Assembly (NCBI RefSeq): GCF_021568285.1
Contig: NZ_JAKGTQ010000001.1
Coordinates: forward strand, 558,001-622,000
Reading direction: 5' to 3'
Source: Rheinheimera sp. UJ63
GTDB lineage: Bacteria; Pseudomonadota; Gammaproteobacteria; Enterobacterales; Alteromonadaceae
DNA: 64,000 nt
Below the pieces are notes generated by a model. It was not told the origin of the DNA. It was given only the letters and a program-made list of their open reading frames with translations, and did not search any database. This document shows, in pieces, positions 48,113 through 58,907 of this stretch (position 1 is its first letter; each line of letters starts with the position of its first letter). Made by a program: the position numbers and the translations under genes.

Positions 48113-49393
48113 CTAGCTGACGATATAGTTTTCGAGTTGTTGCTCACTCTGTTTTAACAAACGAGCCCACTGTGCTGCCGACAGCTGAATTTTTAACTGG
48201 CAACGGCCATCACTCAAAAAGGTTTCCTCTAACACAGCTTGCAGCTGATAAAGCCGTGCTCGCCAATTACCCGCCTCTGGCGGTAATAATAAGGTTAATT
48301 GCAAATGTTGTTGCGACAACAACATCGCTAAAGCTTGCTCAAGTAAGTCGAGCCCCACGCCGGCTAATGCCGACAGATAAACGGCAACCGGTAAACCGTC
48401 ATCGTTGTATTCTATACGTGGCTGCTGGCCTAATTGGTCAATTTTGTTGAAAACCAATAACTGTGGTACATCTGCTGCGTCAATTTCTTGCAACACCAAT
48501 TGTACCTGACGCATATTTTCATCGCGCCGAGCGTCTGCCGCATCAATCACGTGCAATTGAATATCGGCATCCCGAGTTTCTTGTAAGGTTGATTTAAACG
48601 CAGCCACGAGATCATGCGGTAAATGGCGGATAAATCCTACTGTGTCAGCCAGAATCGCTTCACCAAAATTCGGCAAGTTAATTTTACGTAAGGTAGGATC
48701 CAGTGTCGCAAAAAGTTGATCAGCAGCATACACACTGGCACTGGTTAGCCGATTAAACAGCGTCGACTTGCCTGCATTGGTGTAACCTACAATCGACAGC
48801 ACAGGTTGTTCAGAACGTTGTCTGGCACGCCGCCCTTGCTCCCGCTGCCGTGACATTTTTTGCAAACGCTGTTTTAACGCTTTAACCCGCTCACGCAATA
48901 AGCGTCGATCGCTTTCAAGCTGCGTTTCACCCGGCCCGCGTAAACCAATACCGCCCTTTTGCCGTTCGTTGTCAAAACCACGGATCAGACGGGAGGCAAG
49001 ATGCTGTAACTGGGCCAGTTCGACTTGCAGCTTACCTTCGTAAGTGCGAGCGCGCTGCGCAAAAATATCGAGGATCAAGCTGGTGCGATCAATTACCCTA
49101 ACCTGACAATGTCTTTCCAGGTTGCGAGTTTGGCCAGGCGACAGCTCGTGATTAAAAATCACCACTGTAGCGGCGAGTTCTTCTACCAGCGCAGCCAATT
49201 CATCTGCTTTGCCGGTACCAATAAAAAACTTTGCATCTGGCGCAGGCCGATTGCTTGAGAGGATTTGCAAGGTGGCAACGCCCGCAGACGACACCAACAT
49301 CTGCAATTCTTGCAAATCTTCGGTTGACGCTTCCTGCGGAAAATTAACGTGCACTAATACGGCTTGTTCTGCAAGCTCAGAGAGTTCAAACAA
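48113..49393 (-). CDS. hflX: GTPase HflX
   Basis: Ribosome-associated GTPase that splits stalled or heat-stressed 70S ribosomes. It has 426 residues (E. coli 426). An N-terminal HflX domain (with RTNLERHCQVRVIDRTSLILDIFAQRA-type segment) and a basic coiled region precede the G domain: G1 GYTNAGKST, G3 DTVGFI and G4 NKID. It sits between hfq and hflK, as in enterobacteria. Confidence 0.96.
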   Translation of the reverse strand: MFELSELAEQAVLVHVNFPQEASTEDLQELQMLVSSAGVATLQILSSNRPAPDAKFFIGTGKADELAALVEELAATVVIFNHELSPGQTRNLERHCQVRVIDRTSLILDIFAQRARTYEGKLQVELAQLQHLASRLIRGFDNERQKGGIGLRGPGETQLESDRRLLRERVKALKQRLQKMSRQREQGRRARQRSEQPVLSIVGYTNAGKSTLFNRLTSASVYAADQLFATLDPTLRKINLPNFGEAILADTVGFIRHLPHDLVAAFKSTLQETRDADIQLHVIDAADARRDENMRQVQLVLQEIDAADVPQLLVFNKIDQLGQQPRIEYNDDGLPVAVYLSALAGVGLDLLEQALAMLLSQQHLQLTLLLPPEAGNWRARLYQLQAVLEETFLSDGRCQLKIQLSAAQWARLLKQSEQQLENYIVS

Positions 49394-49411
49394 GCGCTGC
49401 TACTCCGCTAA

Positions 49412-49699
<288 letters not shown>

Positions 49700-49759
49700 T
49701 TATATTGGTATTATTATTTTTATTTCAAGTTGTTAAACCTGAAATATTTGCTGCCTCTG

Positions 49760-50689
49760 TTAGCTTAGCGAAGAAATGACAGCTTGCAAGTTTTCCTCAA
49801 GTTTCACTTCACTTTTTAACCAATGCAATTCTGGCCAACTGCGCAGCCAAGTTAACTGGCGCTTCGCTAATTGCCGCGTTGCAGCAATGCCTTGAGCTTC
49901 CATCTCCTGATAAGTAAGCTTTCCAGCGATATAATCCCACATTTGCCGATAACCAACACATCTTATTGATGGTAAATCAGCGTGTAAATCTGTGCGCTGT
50001 GCTAACGCACGCACTTCTTGCTCAAAACCTTGCGCTAACATTTGCTCGAAGCGTAATGCTATACGTTGATGTAATACCGCACGATCGGTCGGCGCAATGG
50101 CAAATTGGTACACTTTATACGGAAAAGGTTCAGGTTTTTCCGCAGTTAATTCCGTTAAGCTGCGCCCGGTTAAGCGATAAACTTCTAGAGCACGATTAAT
50201 CCGCTGTGGATCATTCGGATGGATCCGTTGTGCGGCTGCAGGATCCACGGCTGCGAGCTGTTGATGCAAATAAGCCCAGCCATGTTCGGCCGCTTCAGCT
50301 TCCAGTGTAGCACGAATGGCCTTGTCCGCAGCGGGTAGCTCCGAAATCCCTTGGAGTAAGGCTTTAAAATACAACATGGTACCGCCGACTAAAATCGGCA
50401 CATTGCCACGCTGCTGGATCTGCGCAATCAACTGTAACGCATCAGCACGAAAATCGGCTGCAGAATAACTTTCTGCCGGATCGCGAATATCTAACAAAAA
50501 ATGTGGGGCTTGCGCCAACTCTGCAGCGGTGGGCTTAGCCGTGCCAATATCCATACCGCGATAGACTAAAGCGCTGTCTACGCTAATCAGCTCTGCGTTA
50601 ACCAGCTGTTGCTTTAAAGCGATAGCTAAAGCGGTTTTGCCCGACGCCGTGGGGCCCATTAAACAAATCACCGGTAAATCAGTGGCCAT
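49760..50689 (-). CDS. miaA: tRNA dimethylallyltransferase
   Basis: MiaA transfers a dimethylallyl group to A37 of tRNAs reading codons that begin with U. It has 309 residues (E. coli 316). The P-loop GPTASGKT (12-19), the [16 protein letters not shown] segment and [13 protein letters not shown] are visible. The ATG at 50689 overlaps the end of mutL by 11 bases and has a GGAAGG site upstream, so the longer frame from 50725 is rejected. Confidence 0.96.
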   Translation of the reverse strand: MATDLPVICLMGPTASGKTALAIALKQQLVNAELISVDSALVYRGMDIGTAKPTAAELAQAPHFLLDIRDPAESYSAADFRADALQLIAQIQQRGNVPILVGGTMLYFKALLQGISELPAADKAIRATLEAEAAEHGWAYLHQQLAAVDPAAAQRIHPNDPQRINRALEVYRLTGRSLTELTAEKPEPFPYKVYQFAIAPTDRAVLHQRIALRFEQMLAQGFEQEVRALAQRTDLHADLPSIRCVGYRQMWDYIAGKLTYQEMEAQGIAATRQLAKRQLTWLRSWPELHWLKSEVKLEENLQAVISSLS

Positions 50690-52466
50690 CGTTAGCCTTC
50701 CGTATTTGCAGCGTTGCCGCATCAAAACTGAGCGCCAGCGCCCGGCGTTGCGCTTTGCTCAGTGCTGCGGGATACACACCTAACAATAAATCGGCTTGTA
50801 AAAAGCCTTGGCGCAACAACACATCGAGTAATGCTTCGGCTAAGCCGTCAGTTTGCACTGTACTTAGTGTAGACAAAAACTCACCGAACCATTGGCCTAT
50901 TGCCGTATGTCTTAGCCAAATGGGCACTGCGCGAATAATCACCGTGCGATCTTTTAACAGTAAATCGAAACCTAAAGCCGACAAGTTGTCAGCCGCCGCG
51001 AGCAAGGGTTCAAATTCAGCCGACGCCACGGTTAAGCGCACCGGTAATAATAATGGGGCACTTTGTACCTTTAACTGCCACTGAATAGCAATACTGGCGG
51101 GCAAATCAACCATAAATAATTGCTCAGCCTCCTGACAAAGTGCAAACCGATTCTCTAACAAAAAATAATGCGGTGCAGGGCTAGCAACTTGCTCGGTCGC
51201 GGCCTGCAACGTTGCTGCCTGATAATTGATTTGCGCTTGCACTGAAGCCACAGCCGGTTTAGCGGCTACGCTGTCGTGAACAGCACGCGCCGCGACATGG
51301 CCTTGTTGCGGCTGATATAACGGCGCTTTCGTATCTCCCGTTGCAGCATGTCGCGTGGCATAAGCGGCGTGTGCCGCTGCTGAGTTTGGCTGCGGCGATG
51401 CGACCTGCGCTTGTGAAGACGTCATGCTAGGTGATTCAGCCGCTAAAGCAGGCTTAGGCTCACTGTCTTGCCCTTGCGTTAAGGCATCGGCTAAAGCACT
51501 CACCACAAAATCATGCACCAAACGGGCTTGATGAAAACGGACTTCGTGTTTAGCGGGGTGCACATTGACATCCACGTCGTTAGCCGGCAGCTCTAGATAC
51601 AGTACAAAAGCCGGTTGTAGTTCAGCCGCTAACCATTCACCGTAGGCTTGTCGGATCGCATGATTTAACAATTTATCGCGCATCATACGACCATTCACAT
51701 AACTGTATTGGCCGCTACTGACCGCTTGGCAAGCCATCGCTGGTAAAATCCAACCACTGAGCTTGATCTCACCATATTGATTTTCAATCCACAGTGCTTG
51801 CTCAGCAAAATTACGACCACAGATCAGCGCTAAGCGTTTTTGCTTGGCCGCAGCCGTATCAGCAACCGGTAAACGACGCACCACTTGGCCGTTATGGCTC
51901 AGTTGCCATGCCACATCAAAACGACTTAAGGCTAAGCGTTTGATTAATTCATCAATATGCGTAAATTCGGTTTTATCGCTTCTTAAAAAACGCCGACGAG
52001 CTGGGGTGTTAAAAAATAAATCAACCACGTCGATGCTCGTACCATCGGGATGGGCGGCAGGTCGCAATTCTACTGCCATATCGCGGCCTTCAGCACTGGC
52101 TTGCCAAGCAGCGGCTTGCTGCGCCGGTTTTGATGTGAGGGTTAAACGCGCCACTGAACTGATACTGGCTAGCGCTTCACCGCGAAAGCCTAAACTTACA
52201 ATCTGTTCCAGATCCGCTAAGCTGCTAATTTTACTGGTGGCATGCCGACTTAGCGCCAATACTAATTCCGCTTCAGCGATGCCCACACCATTATCGCGGA
52301 TCCGGATCAGCTTGCTGCCACCCTTTTCTAATTCAATATCAATTTGAGTGGCTTGCGCATCCAAACTGTTTTCAACCAATTCTTTTACGACGGAGGCGGG
52401 GCGCTCCACCACCTCACCAGCCGCAATTTGGTTAGCTAATTGCGCGGGTAATAATTGAATGGGCAT
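50679..52466 (-). CDS. mutL: DNA mismatch repair protein MutL
   Basis: ATP-driven matchmaker linking MutS to MutH in mismatch repair. It has 595 residues (E. coli 615). The GHKL motifs are present: [17 protein letters not shown] and [15 protein letters not shown]. The linker (about 345-410) is rich in Ala, Gln and Ser. The C-terminal dimer domain ends with LRKANDGH-like residues. It lacks the DQHA(X)2E(X)4E endonuclease motif, consistent with a MutH-using lineage. The ATG at 52466 lies one base after the amiB stop. Confidence 0.96.
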   Translation of the reverse strand: MPIQLLPAQLANQIAAGEVVERPASVVKELVENSLDAQATQIDIELEKGGSKLIRIRDNGVGIAEAELVLALSRHATSKISSLADLEQIVSLGFRGEALASISSVARLTLTSKPAQQAAAWQASAEGRDMAVELRPAAHPDGTSIDVVDLFFNTPARRRFLRSDKTEFTHIDELIKRLALSRFDVAWQLSHNGQVVRRLPVADTAAAKQKRLALICGRNFAEQALWIENQYGEIKLSGWILPAMACQAVSSGQYSYVNGRMMRDKLLNHAIRQAYGEWLAAELQPAFVLYLELPANDVDVNVHPAKHEVRFHQARLVHDFVVSALADALTQGQDSEPKPALAAESPSMTSSQAQVASPQPNSAAAHAAYATRHAATGDTKAPLYQPQQGHVAARAVHDSVAAKPAVASVQAQINYQAATLQAATEQVASPAPHYFLLENRFALCQEAEQLFMVDLPASIAIQWQLKVQSAPLLLPVRLTVASAEFEPLLAAADNLSALGFDLLLKDRTVIIRAVPIWLRHTAIGQWFGEFLSTLSTVQTDGLAEALLDVLLRQGFLQADLLLGVYPAALSKAQRRALALSFDAATLQIRKANDGH

Positions 52467-52467
52467 A

Positions 52468-53844
52468 TTAGGGGATCCGCAACACCTGACCAATGCGAAT
52501 GCTGTCGTTACGCAGTTCGTTATGGCGGCGTAACTCGTCTAGTGACACATTATAACGCTGTGCTAATAACGATAAAGACTCCCCTGCTTGCACGCGGTGC
52601 TCTTTTGAACGACGCTGCGCAAATAACGAATCGGCTGGAGGCGATAACTCAAAGTGACGGCGCAAACCATTAAATAATGACTGCACTAATTTTTGCTGAT
52701 GCGAACTACTGCGCAATAAACGCTCTTCTTGCGGGTTAGAAATAAAACCGACTTCAACTAAAATGGACGGAATATCCGGCGCGCGCAACACCCCTAAGCT
52801 AGCAGCTTGCGGCTCTTTTTTGTGCAGAGTCGTCACTTTGCCCAATTCAGACAAGACCTGGTTAGCCACTTGATGTGCCGTTACCATCGAATGATTCATT
52901 GATAAATCGAGTACCGTTTGCGCTAAATAGCGCTCATTAGCCGAGTCTTTAATCACTTCCGCGACACCGCCTAACAACTCACCGTGTCGCTCCGTTTGCT
53001 CTAGCATGCGGCCGACCTCTGAGGTCGCTCGACGTAACGATAACACCCATACTGAAGCGCCTTTCGGTTGAGGTGAAGTAAAGGCGTCCGCGTGAATGGA
53101 TACTAATAAATCTGCTTGCATGCGCCGCGCAATATCAGTGCGGCTATTCACATGCACATAGTAATCACCGGTACGCACCATGGTGGCTTTCATACCGGGC
53201 TCACGGTTAATGGTTTCCAGTAATTGCTTGGCAATAGGCAGGGTTAAGTTTTTTTCATAAATGCCGCTGGGGCCAATGGAACCGGGGTCTTCGCCACCGT
53301 GTCCGGCATCGATAGCAATAATGATATCGCGAGCGGCACGCACTGTCGCAGGAATCGCCTGGCGACTACTGCCTGTGTTGGCGCTGCTGTTCGTCGCAGG
53401 GCGAGTTTCAACCGGCGCGCTACTGGCACTGCTGCTACTGGCTTTACTATCGGGTAAATCCACCACCAAACGATGGCCATAAGGAGGTGTCGGGGTCAGT
53501 GCAAAAATCGTCGGTTTAACAGCGCTGCTTAAATCGAGCACAATGCGCATGGTGTTTTTAGTGCCACTGCTGCGAATATCTCGGATCAGCGGGGCTTCAC
53601 CGCTAATCGCTGGCAGTGTGGTCGCGCCCGTGACGCGACTTAAGTCAATGACTAAGCGTTCTGGGTTTTCTAAGGTGAAATATTTATATTCTGGGGCAGC
53701 AGCTAAATCAAATACCACACGGGTATTGTCTGGCGAGGGCCAAATACGAATATTCTGTACCTGATTACTGGCAAACGCCACCGCACTTTGCAGTAACAGA
53801 CAACACAATATGAGATGAGCAAGCAGCGCGTTAGTTTTTTTCAT
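52468..53844 (-). CDS. amiB: N-acetylmuramoyl-L-alanine amidase AmiB
   Basis: Periplasmic zinc amidase that splits septal peptidoglycan. It has 458 residues (E. coli AmiB 445). The order is: signal peptide (about 1-25), AMIN domain (26-130, targeting to the septum), Ser/Ala linker, amidase_3 with the zinc motif [11 protein letters not shown] and SIHADAF, and a C-terminal LysM ([19 protein letters not shown]). AmiB with LysM is usual in non-enteric relatives. It overlaps tsaE by 14 bases. Confidence 0.94.
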   Translation of the reverse strand: MKKTNALLAHLILCCLLLQSAVAFASNQVQNIRIWPSPDNTRVVFDLAAAPEYKYFTLENPERLVIDLSRVTGATTLPAISGEAPLIRDIRSSGTKNTMRIVLDLSSAVKPTIFALTPTPPYGHRLVVDLPDSKASSSSASSAPVETRPATNSSANTGSSRQAIPATVRAARDIIIAIDAGHGGEDPGSIGPSGIYEKNLTLPIAKQLLETINREPGMKATMVRTGDYYVHVNSRTDIARRMQADLLVSIHADAFTSPQPKGASVWVLSLRRATSEVGRMLEQTERHGELLGGVAEVIKDSANERYLAQTVLDLSMNHSMVTAHQVANQVLSELGKVTTLHKKEPQAASLGVLRAPDIPSILVEVGFISNPQEERLLRSSSHQQKLVQSLFNGLRRHFELSPPADSLFAQRRSKEHRVQAGESLSLLAQRYNVSLDELRRHNELRNDSIRIGQVLRIP

Positions 53845-54304
53845 TATCCGTCAATGCTGTCAATAAAGTTTGAACATGTGCGTTATGCGCCGTGATAACC
53901 AAATGACGCGAAGTGGCATCCAGCGAAAAAGCCAGCGTTAAATCAGGTTCAGGCAAACAGCCAAAACCACGTTCAGGCCATTCAATTAAACATAGGCTAT
54001 CAGCATTAAAATAATCTCTGATCCCCATAAATTCCAGTTCTTCTGCATCATGTAACCGATACAAATCAAAATGATAAACTTGTAGGCCTACCAAATCATA
54101 GGGTTCAACTAAGGTATAGGTTGGGCTTTTTACTTTACCTGTGTGGCCTAAGCTTTGAATTAAACCTCGAGAGAAGGTGGTTTTACCCGCGCCTAAAGGC
54201 CCTTGCAGAAACAGAACTAAACCACCGTGCAGTTGCGCCGCCAGTTTTGCCGCGAACGCTGCCGTTTGCGCTTCGCTATCAATTTGTACCTTAAGTTCTA
54301 CCAC
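53831..54304 (-). CDS. tsaE: tRNA threonylcarbamoyladenosine synthesis ATPase
   Basis: TsaE works with TsaBD to make t6A37 of ANN-decoding tRNAs. It has 157 residues (E. coli 153). The P-loop GPLGAGKTTFSRG, the segment KSPTYTLVEPY and DLYRLHDAEELEFMGIRDY are typical, as is LIEWPERG. It is the first gene of the amiB-mutL-miaA-hfq string and is divergent from queG. Confidence 0.95.
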   Translation of the reverse strand: MVELKVQIDSEAQTAAFAAKLAAQLHGGLVLFLQGPLGAGKTTFSRGLIQSLGHTGKVKSPTYTLVEPYDLVGLQVYHFDLYRLHDAEELEFMGIRDYFNADSLCLIEWPERGFGCLPEPDLTLAFSLDATSRHLVITAHNAHVQTLLTALTDNEKN

Positions 54305-54516
54305 AGTAATAACTCAACACCCTATCTTTAATTGCCGTTGGCTATGTTAACAAACTTGTAGGGCATGCAGGAAGAAAAACCGCTCAAGCTTGTGGTCAGA
54401 CTAAGTAAATTGCCTCAAGTTCCCGTTAGTTAGCCACTTATAGCCATCGGGGTGAAGTCTAAATGCCAAAAGACCATGGACAATTTATGTTAAAGTAGCG
54501 CCTAGAAAAGCGCGAT

Positions 54517-55665
54517 ATGACGAATACAGAGTTCAGTATGGAAAAACAGCAGCTAGCCGAGCAAATTAAACAATGGGCCGCTGAATTAGGTTTTCAGGCC
54601 TGTGGTATTACTAAACCTGACTTAGCTGAGCATGAAGCGCACTTACAGCAATGGTTAGACGCTGGCTTTCATGGTGATATGCATTATATGGCGCAACACG
54701 GCATGTTGCGTGCCAGGCCCACTGAATTACACCCCGGTACGCTCAGTGTCATTAGCGTACGCCTAGATTATTTACCGCAGCAAGCCGGTTTTGCCACTAA
54801 CTTAGCCGATCCTAACTTGGCCTATATTAGCCGTTATGCGCTGGGGCGAGATTATCATAAATTAATGCGCCAACGTTTAAAGCAACTGGGCCAGAAGATT
54901 GCCACGCTCAGTGCTGAATTAGCCGGCCGCCCTTTTGTCGACTCGGCGCCCATTTTAGAACGGCCTTTAGCACAAAAAGCCGGTATAGGCTGGGTTGGCA
55001 AACATAGCTTGGTGTTGGCCGAACAAGCCGGTTCGTGGTTTTTCCTTGGCGAATTACTGGTGAATCTCGATTTGCCCATCGACACGCCACACAACGGCGA
55101 TTGCGGTAGCTGCGTGGCCTGCATAACCAGTTGCCCAACAGGTGCCATAGTGGCGCCTTATGTTGTTGATGCCCGCCGCTGTATCTCGTATCTCACCATC
55201 GAATTAGCCGAGGCGATCCCTGAACAGTTTCGAGCGCAAATTGGCAATCGTATTTATGGCTGTGATGATTGCCAATTAGTCTGCCCGATAAATCGAGCCG
55301 CGCCGTTGAGTCAAGAAAGCGATTTTCAACGTCGTCCACAATGGCAAGATCAGTCACTGCTGGCACTTTTTCAATGGGATGAGGCGACCTTTTTGCAGTT
55401 AACCGAAGGCAGTGCCATTAGGCGGATTGGCTTTGAACGCTGGCAACGAAACATTGCCGTTGCACTAGGCAATGCGCCTTATGATCCTGCTATTAGTGAG
55501 TTATTACAGCATCGGTTGGCTGACGCCAGTGAGTTAGTAAAAGAACATATTCGCTGGGCGCTAGCACAGCAAAAACAAAAAAGCTGGCAACAAGCCAATT
55601 TATTACCAAGAAGTACCGAACGTTTGGTACGGATTATTCAGAAGGGTCTGCCGCGAGATAGTTAA
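54517..55665 (+). CDS. queG: Epoxyqueuosine reductase
   Basis: Cobalamin- and iron-sulfur-dependent enzyme for the last step of queuosine synthesis. It has 382 residues (E. coli 379). The conserved middle includes RPFVDSAPILERPLAEKAG-like residues. Two [4Fe-4S] sites are visible: CGSCVACITSCP and GCDDCQLVCP. The ATG at 54517 is used; an ATG seven codons later (54538) is also plausible and has AGAG nearby. Queuosine production fits gluQ at 6 kb, which also acts on Q-tRNA. Its end overlaps the DUF1289 gene on the other strand by 32 bases. Confidence 0.95.
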   Translation: MTNTEFSMEKQQLAEQIKQWAAELGFQACGITKPDLAEHEAHLQQWLDAGFHGDMHYMAQHGMLRARPTELHPGTLSVISVRLDYLPQQAGFATNLADPNLAYISRYALGRDYHKLMRQRLKQLGQKIATLSAELAGRPFVDSAPILERPLAQKAGIGWVGKHSLVLAEQAGSWFFLGELLVNLDLPIDTPHNGDCGSCVACITSCPTGAIVAPYVVDARRCISYLTIELAEAIPEQFRAQIGNRIYGCDDCQLVCPINRAAPLSQESDFQRRPQWQDQSLLALFQWDEATFLQLTEGSAIRRIGFERWQRNIAVALGNAPYDPAISELLQHRLADASELVKEHIRWALAQQKQKSWQQANLLPRSTERLVRIIQKGLPRDS

Positions 55666-55837
55666 GCGGATGAACAGGCCGCTCTGCTCGTCGTGCTGCC
55701 GCCTGCTGGACAATTTCCGTTTTTCGTTGCTCGTCAGCCTGATGCCATTCGGTAATTTCAGCCAATAAACGGCCACATCCCAAACAGCAGTCGTGTTGGT
55801 CTAGGCAGCAATTTCTAACACATGGGGAGAGCGCCAT
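55634..55837 (-). CDS. DUF1289 family small cysteine-rich protein
   Basis: Protein of 67 residues with SPCVRNCCLDQHDCCLGCGRLLAEITEWHQ, the DUF1289 pattern (like E. coli YdhL). The cysteines probably bind metal. Function unknown. Its 3' end converges on, and overlaps, queG by 32 bases. An aspartate-free tail follows the conserved WHQA(D) segment. Confidence 0.8.
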   Translation of the reverse strand: MALSPCVRNCCLDQHDCCLGCGRLLAEITEWHQADEQRKTEIVQQAAARRAERPVHPLNYLAADPSE

Positions 55838-55930
55838 CGCAAATCCTTAGCAGTGTGTCTCAACATAACATTTCGCTAGAAATTGTTGTCTAAAAAAAGA
55901 CATTTGGCAATATCGCAGATTCAGAAAAGC

Positions 55931-55957
55931 GAAAAGCAGCCACAAGGGCTGCTTTTC
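55931..55957 (-). terminator. Terminator after tRNA-Gly
   Basis: GAAAAGCAGCC (55931-55941) pairs with GGCTGCTTTTC (55947-55957) around a five-base loop, six bases after the tRNA 3' end. The T-rich half of the stem supplies the U tract. Confidence 0.75.
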
Positions 55958-55962
55958 TAATT

Positions 55963-56038
55963 TGGAGCGAGTTACGAGATTCGAACTCGTGACCTCGACC
56001 TTGGCAAGGTAGCGCTCTACCAACTGAGCTAAACTCGC
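55963..56038 (-). tRNA. tRNA-Gly (anticodon GCC)
   Basis: A 76-base cloverleaf with encoded CCA. Acceptor GCGAGTT/AACTCGC is fully paired, D arm GCTC/GAGC, T arm ACGAG-TTCGAAT-CTCGT. Anticodon loop TTGCCAA gives GCC, which reads GGC and GGU. The anticodon stem CTACC/GGTCG has one mismatch, a U28-C42 opposition, where E. coli has G-C. It stands alone, between DUF1289 and orn. Confidence 0.95.
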
Positions 56039-56112
56039 ATCATGCTTGCAACCGAAGTTGCTTACTGATGGCGCGCATTTTACAAAACTGGCCAATCGAT
56101 GCAAGCATTTTT

Positions 56113-56661
56113 TTAAGGAATTCGAAAAAAATGTGTGCGATAGGTCACTAATTCAGCAATTGACTCACGAATGTCGTCCATCGCCAAGTGACTGTTGGTT
56201 TTTTGTACGTGTTTAATCACTTCAGGCGCCCAGCGTTTCGCTAACTCTTTTATCGTGCTGACATCGACATTTCGATAATGAAAGAAGCTTTCGAACTCAG
56301 GCGCATATTCTGCCAAAAAACGCCGGTCTTGACCTATGCTATTGCCACACATCGGCGATTTACCCGGGCTAACATAGCGACTTAAAAAGGCCAGTGTTTG
56401 CTCAACCGCGTCGGCTAGCGTAACGTCACTGGCACGACAGCGAGCCGTTAAGCCACTCTTACCGTGTTGCTCAACACACCAAGAGTTCATATTCGCCAAC
56501 ACATCATCCGCGGTTTTAATGGCAAAGACCGGACCTTCCGCTAAGATATTTAACTCGCTGTCCGTCACAATAGTGGCCATCTCTAAAATAACATCGGTTT
56601 TTGGTTCCAGCCCCGTCATTTCTAAATCAAGCCAAACCAAGTTGCTATCATTCACTGTCAT
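56113..56661 (-). CDS. orn: Oligoribonuclease
   Basis: Essential 3'-5' exonuclease that clears 2-mer RNAs, including pGpG from c-di-GMP breakdown. It has 182 residues (E. coli 181). The DEDDh set is visible: [13 protein letters not shown], the [12 protein letters not shown] segment, and the final histidine/aspartate in [10 protein letters not shown]. It is divergent from rsgA. The link to the EAL protein at 23-25 kb is functional only (pGpG). Confidence 0.97.
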   Translation of the reverse strand: MTVNDSNLVWLDLEMTGLEPKTDVILEMATIVTDSELNILAEGPVFAIKTADDVLANMNSWCVEQHGKSGLTARCRASDVTLADAVEQTLAFLSRYVSPGKSPMCGNSIGQDRRFLAEYAPEFESFFHYRNVDVSTIKELAKRWAPEVIKHVQKTNSHLAMDDIRESIAELVTYRTHFFRIP

Positions 56662-56789
56662 AATTATTCAGTACCTTTCTGAAGTGAGTGGGCTGAAACG
56701 TTTGCTGCTTTGTTACAACCCAGATTGCAGGTATGATACACGTCCTAAGCTTAACAGTAATAGCATCCTTTACAGAAAAACGGTAACCA

Positions 56790-57824
56790 GTGACCAAGAA
56801 AAAACATCTAACACAGCGCCAGCACGATCGAATTGCCAAAAATGAGCAGCGACGTTTACAACGTAATGCGAAAAAAGGTGCCGTCGACTGGGATGAACAA
56901 CTTTTATTAGCGCCTGAGCCAGGTTTGGTACTCAGTCGCTTTGGCCAGCATGCCGACGTTGAAGATGCCCAAGGTAAGGTGATCCGTTGCAGTATGCGTC
57001 GCACCATCAGTTCGGTGGTGACTGGCGATAAAGTACTGTGGCGGCGCAGCACGCAAGCGACCGGCAGTATTGATGGTGTTATTGAAGCAGTGGAAGATCG
57101 CAGCTCTGTTTTATTACGCCCTGATTTTTATGATGGCCTAAAGCCTGTAGCTGCCAATATTGACTTGATGATTATTGTCTCGGCCATTTTGCCAGCGCTG
57201 TCTTTAAACATTATCGACCGTTATTTGGTTGCTGCTGAAATCACCGGCATTAAACCGCTGCTGGTTATTAACAAAGCGGATTTATTAGATGCTGCTGCAC
57301 AAGCTGAACTTCAGCGGCAACTTGAGCTGTATCGTGGTTTAGGTTATCCCTGTTTATTATTGAGTGCCAAAACTGGCCAAGGCATGGCTGAATTGCAACA
57401 GCATTTGCACAGCGGAACCAGTATCTTTGTTGGTCAATCTGGGGTTGGCAAATCGTCATTAATGAACTCGCTCATGCCCAGCCTAGCGGTCACTACACAG
57501 GAGGTCTCAGCGCTGTCTGGCTTGGGCCAACATACCACGACGGTGTCGCGTCTTTATCACTTGCCAGAAGGTGGCGAACTGATCGATTCGCCAGGGATCC
57601 GTGAATTTGCCTTATGGCACTTATCACCTGAAGAAGTAACGCAAGGTTTTATTGAATTTCGACCTTGGCTGGGTCGCTGTAAATTCCGCGACTGTAAACA
57701 TATCACAGACCCCGGCTGCGCCATTCAACATGCCGTAGCTGAAAACGCGATCAGCCAAGAACGTTACGACAGTTATTTAAAAATCCTGACCAGTATGACC
57801 CAGGATAAACCGAATCATTTTTAA
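56790..57824 (+). CDS. rsgA: Small ribosomal subunit biogenesis GTPase RsgA
   Basis: Circularly permuted GTPase that checks 30S maturation. It has 344 residues (E. coli 350) and starts at a GTG. A basic N-terminus and an OB fold precede the permuted G domain (NKAD before GQSGVGKSSLMNS, then DSPGIRE). The C-terminal zinc knuckle C-x4-C-x-H-x6-C (CKFRDCKHITDPGC) is present. psd follows 21 bases after its stop, as in E. coli. Confidence 0.96.
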   Translation: MTKKKHLTQRQHDRIAKNEQRRLQRNAKKGAVDWDEQLLLAPEPGLVLSRFGQHADVEDAQGKVIRCSMRRTISSVVTGDKVLWRRSTQATGSIDGVIEAVEDRSSVLLRPDFYDGLKPVAANIDLMIIVSAILPALSLNIIDRYLVAAEITGIKPLLVINKADLLDAAAQAELQRQLELYRGLGYPCLLLSAKTGQGMAELQQHLHSGTSIFVGQSGVGKSSLMNSLMPSLAVTTQEVSALSGLGQHTTTVSRLYHLPEGGELIDSPGIREFALWHLSPEEVTQGFIEFRPWLGRCKFRDCKHITDPGCAIQHAVAENAISQERYDSYLKILTSMTQDKPNHF

Positions 57825-57845
57825 TTTTAAGAGTATCGACCCGCT

Positions 57846-58703
57846 ATGGATAAACTAAAAATCACCCTGCAATATATGCTACCTAAGCATTTAATTTCCC
57901 GCTTAGTGGGTAAATTGGCCGCTGCCCGTTTAGGCTTTATCAGCCATGCGCTGATTAAGCTGTTTATCAAAGCCTATAACATCAACATGCAGGAAGCTAA
58001 ATTTGAACGCGCCAGTGACTATGCCAGTTTTAATGAGTTTTTTACTCGGCCGTTAAAAGACGGTATTCGCCCGCTGGACAGCGATCCGGCGATTATCGCC
58101 CATCCAGTAGACGGCGCCATTAGCCAGCTGGGTGAAATTGTCTCAGGCCAACTGGTGCAAGCTAAAAACCATAACTACAGCTTACAAAGCTTATTAGGGG
58201 GTAAAGAACAAACCGCCGCGCCTTTCTTAGGTGGTGAATTTGCGACCATTTACTTAGCCCCCAAAGACTATCACCGTATTCATATGCCGGTAACTGGCGT
58301 GTTGCGTGAAATGATCTATGTGCCCGGCGAGCTGTTTTCGGTTAATCCATTAACGGCTGAAAACGTGCCTGATTTATTTGCCCGTAACGAACGCGTGGTA
58401 ACGATTTTTGATACCGAGTTTGGCCCAATGGCCTTGGTATTAGTTGGTGCTACGATCGTTGCTAGCATTGAAACCGTCTGGGCCGGTACCGTCACGCCCC
58501 CAGCGGGCAGCAGTATTTTCCGTTGGAATTATCCGGCGAGCGGTTTAAACAGTGTTCGTTTAGAAAAAGGCGCCGAAATGGGCCGCTTTAAACTCGGCTC
58601 AACGGTGATCTTAGCTTTCCCTGCTGGCAAAGTAGCATTCTTAGCCGATCAGCAACCCGGCACCGTCACTCGCATGGGTACGCCATTTGCTAACATAACC
58701 TAA
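57846..58703 (+). CDS. psd: Phosphatidylserine decarboxylase proenzyme
   Basis: Makes phosphatidylethanolamine at the inner membrane. It has 285 residues (E. coli 322). The self-cleavage motif LGST (Gly251-Ser252) yields the pyruvoyl group on the small subunit. The catalytic segment [13 protein letters not shown] and the [10 protein letters not shown] histidine block are present. Cotranscribed with rsgA. Confidence 0.95.
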   Translation: MDKLKITLQYMLPKHLISRLVGKLAAARLGFISHALIKLFIKAYNINMQEAKFERASDYASFNEFFTRPLKDGIRPLDSDPAIIAHPVDGAISQLGEIVSGQLVQAKNHNYSLQSLLGGKEQTAAPFLGGEFATIYLAPKDYHRIHMPVTGVLREMIYVPGELFSVNPLTAENVPDLFARNERVVTIFDTEFGPMALVLVGATIVASIETVWAGTVTPPAGSSIFRWNYPASGLNSVRLEKGAEMGRFKLGSTVILAFPAGKVAFLADQQPGTVTRMGTPFANIT

Positions 58704-58715
58704 ACAGTAACACCT

Positions 58716-58741
58716 GAGCAGGATATACGGATGTCCTGCTC
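58716..58741 (+). terminator. Terminator after psd
   Basis: GAGCAGGA (58716-58723) pairs with TCCTGCTC (58734-58741) around a ten-base loop, followed by a pyrimidine-rich TTCTCTTCTTTCTC stretch. Confidence 0.6.
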
Positions 58742-58907
58742 TTCTCTTCTTTCTCGTCACAACGCCCTTTTTCTCTAAGCCTCCTCAGCTAAACCTCTCT
58801 AATCTAGGCTATTTACCTTCAGTTGCCGCGACAAGCTGATGAAAAAAATCCGCAACCGGCCCTTTATCTGCAGTAAACTAAGCAAAAAGGGGTTTTAAGG
58901 AATGAGT

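Noticed and set aside
53261-53482. Plus-strand frame over the amiB linker
   Set aside because: It is the reverse of the Ser/Ala/Thr-rich linker of amiB and has no ribosome site or family pattern.
56519-56845. Plus-strand frame bridging orn and rsgA
   Set aside because: It is antisense to orn and out of frame with rsgA, without a ribosome site.
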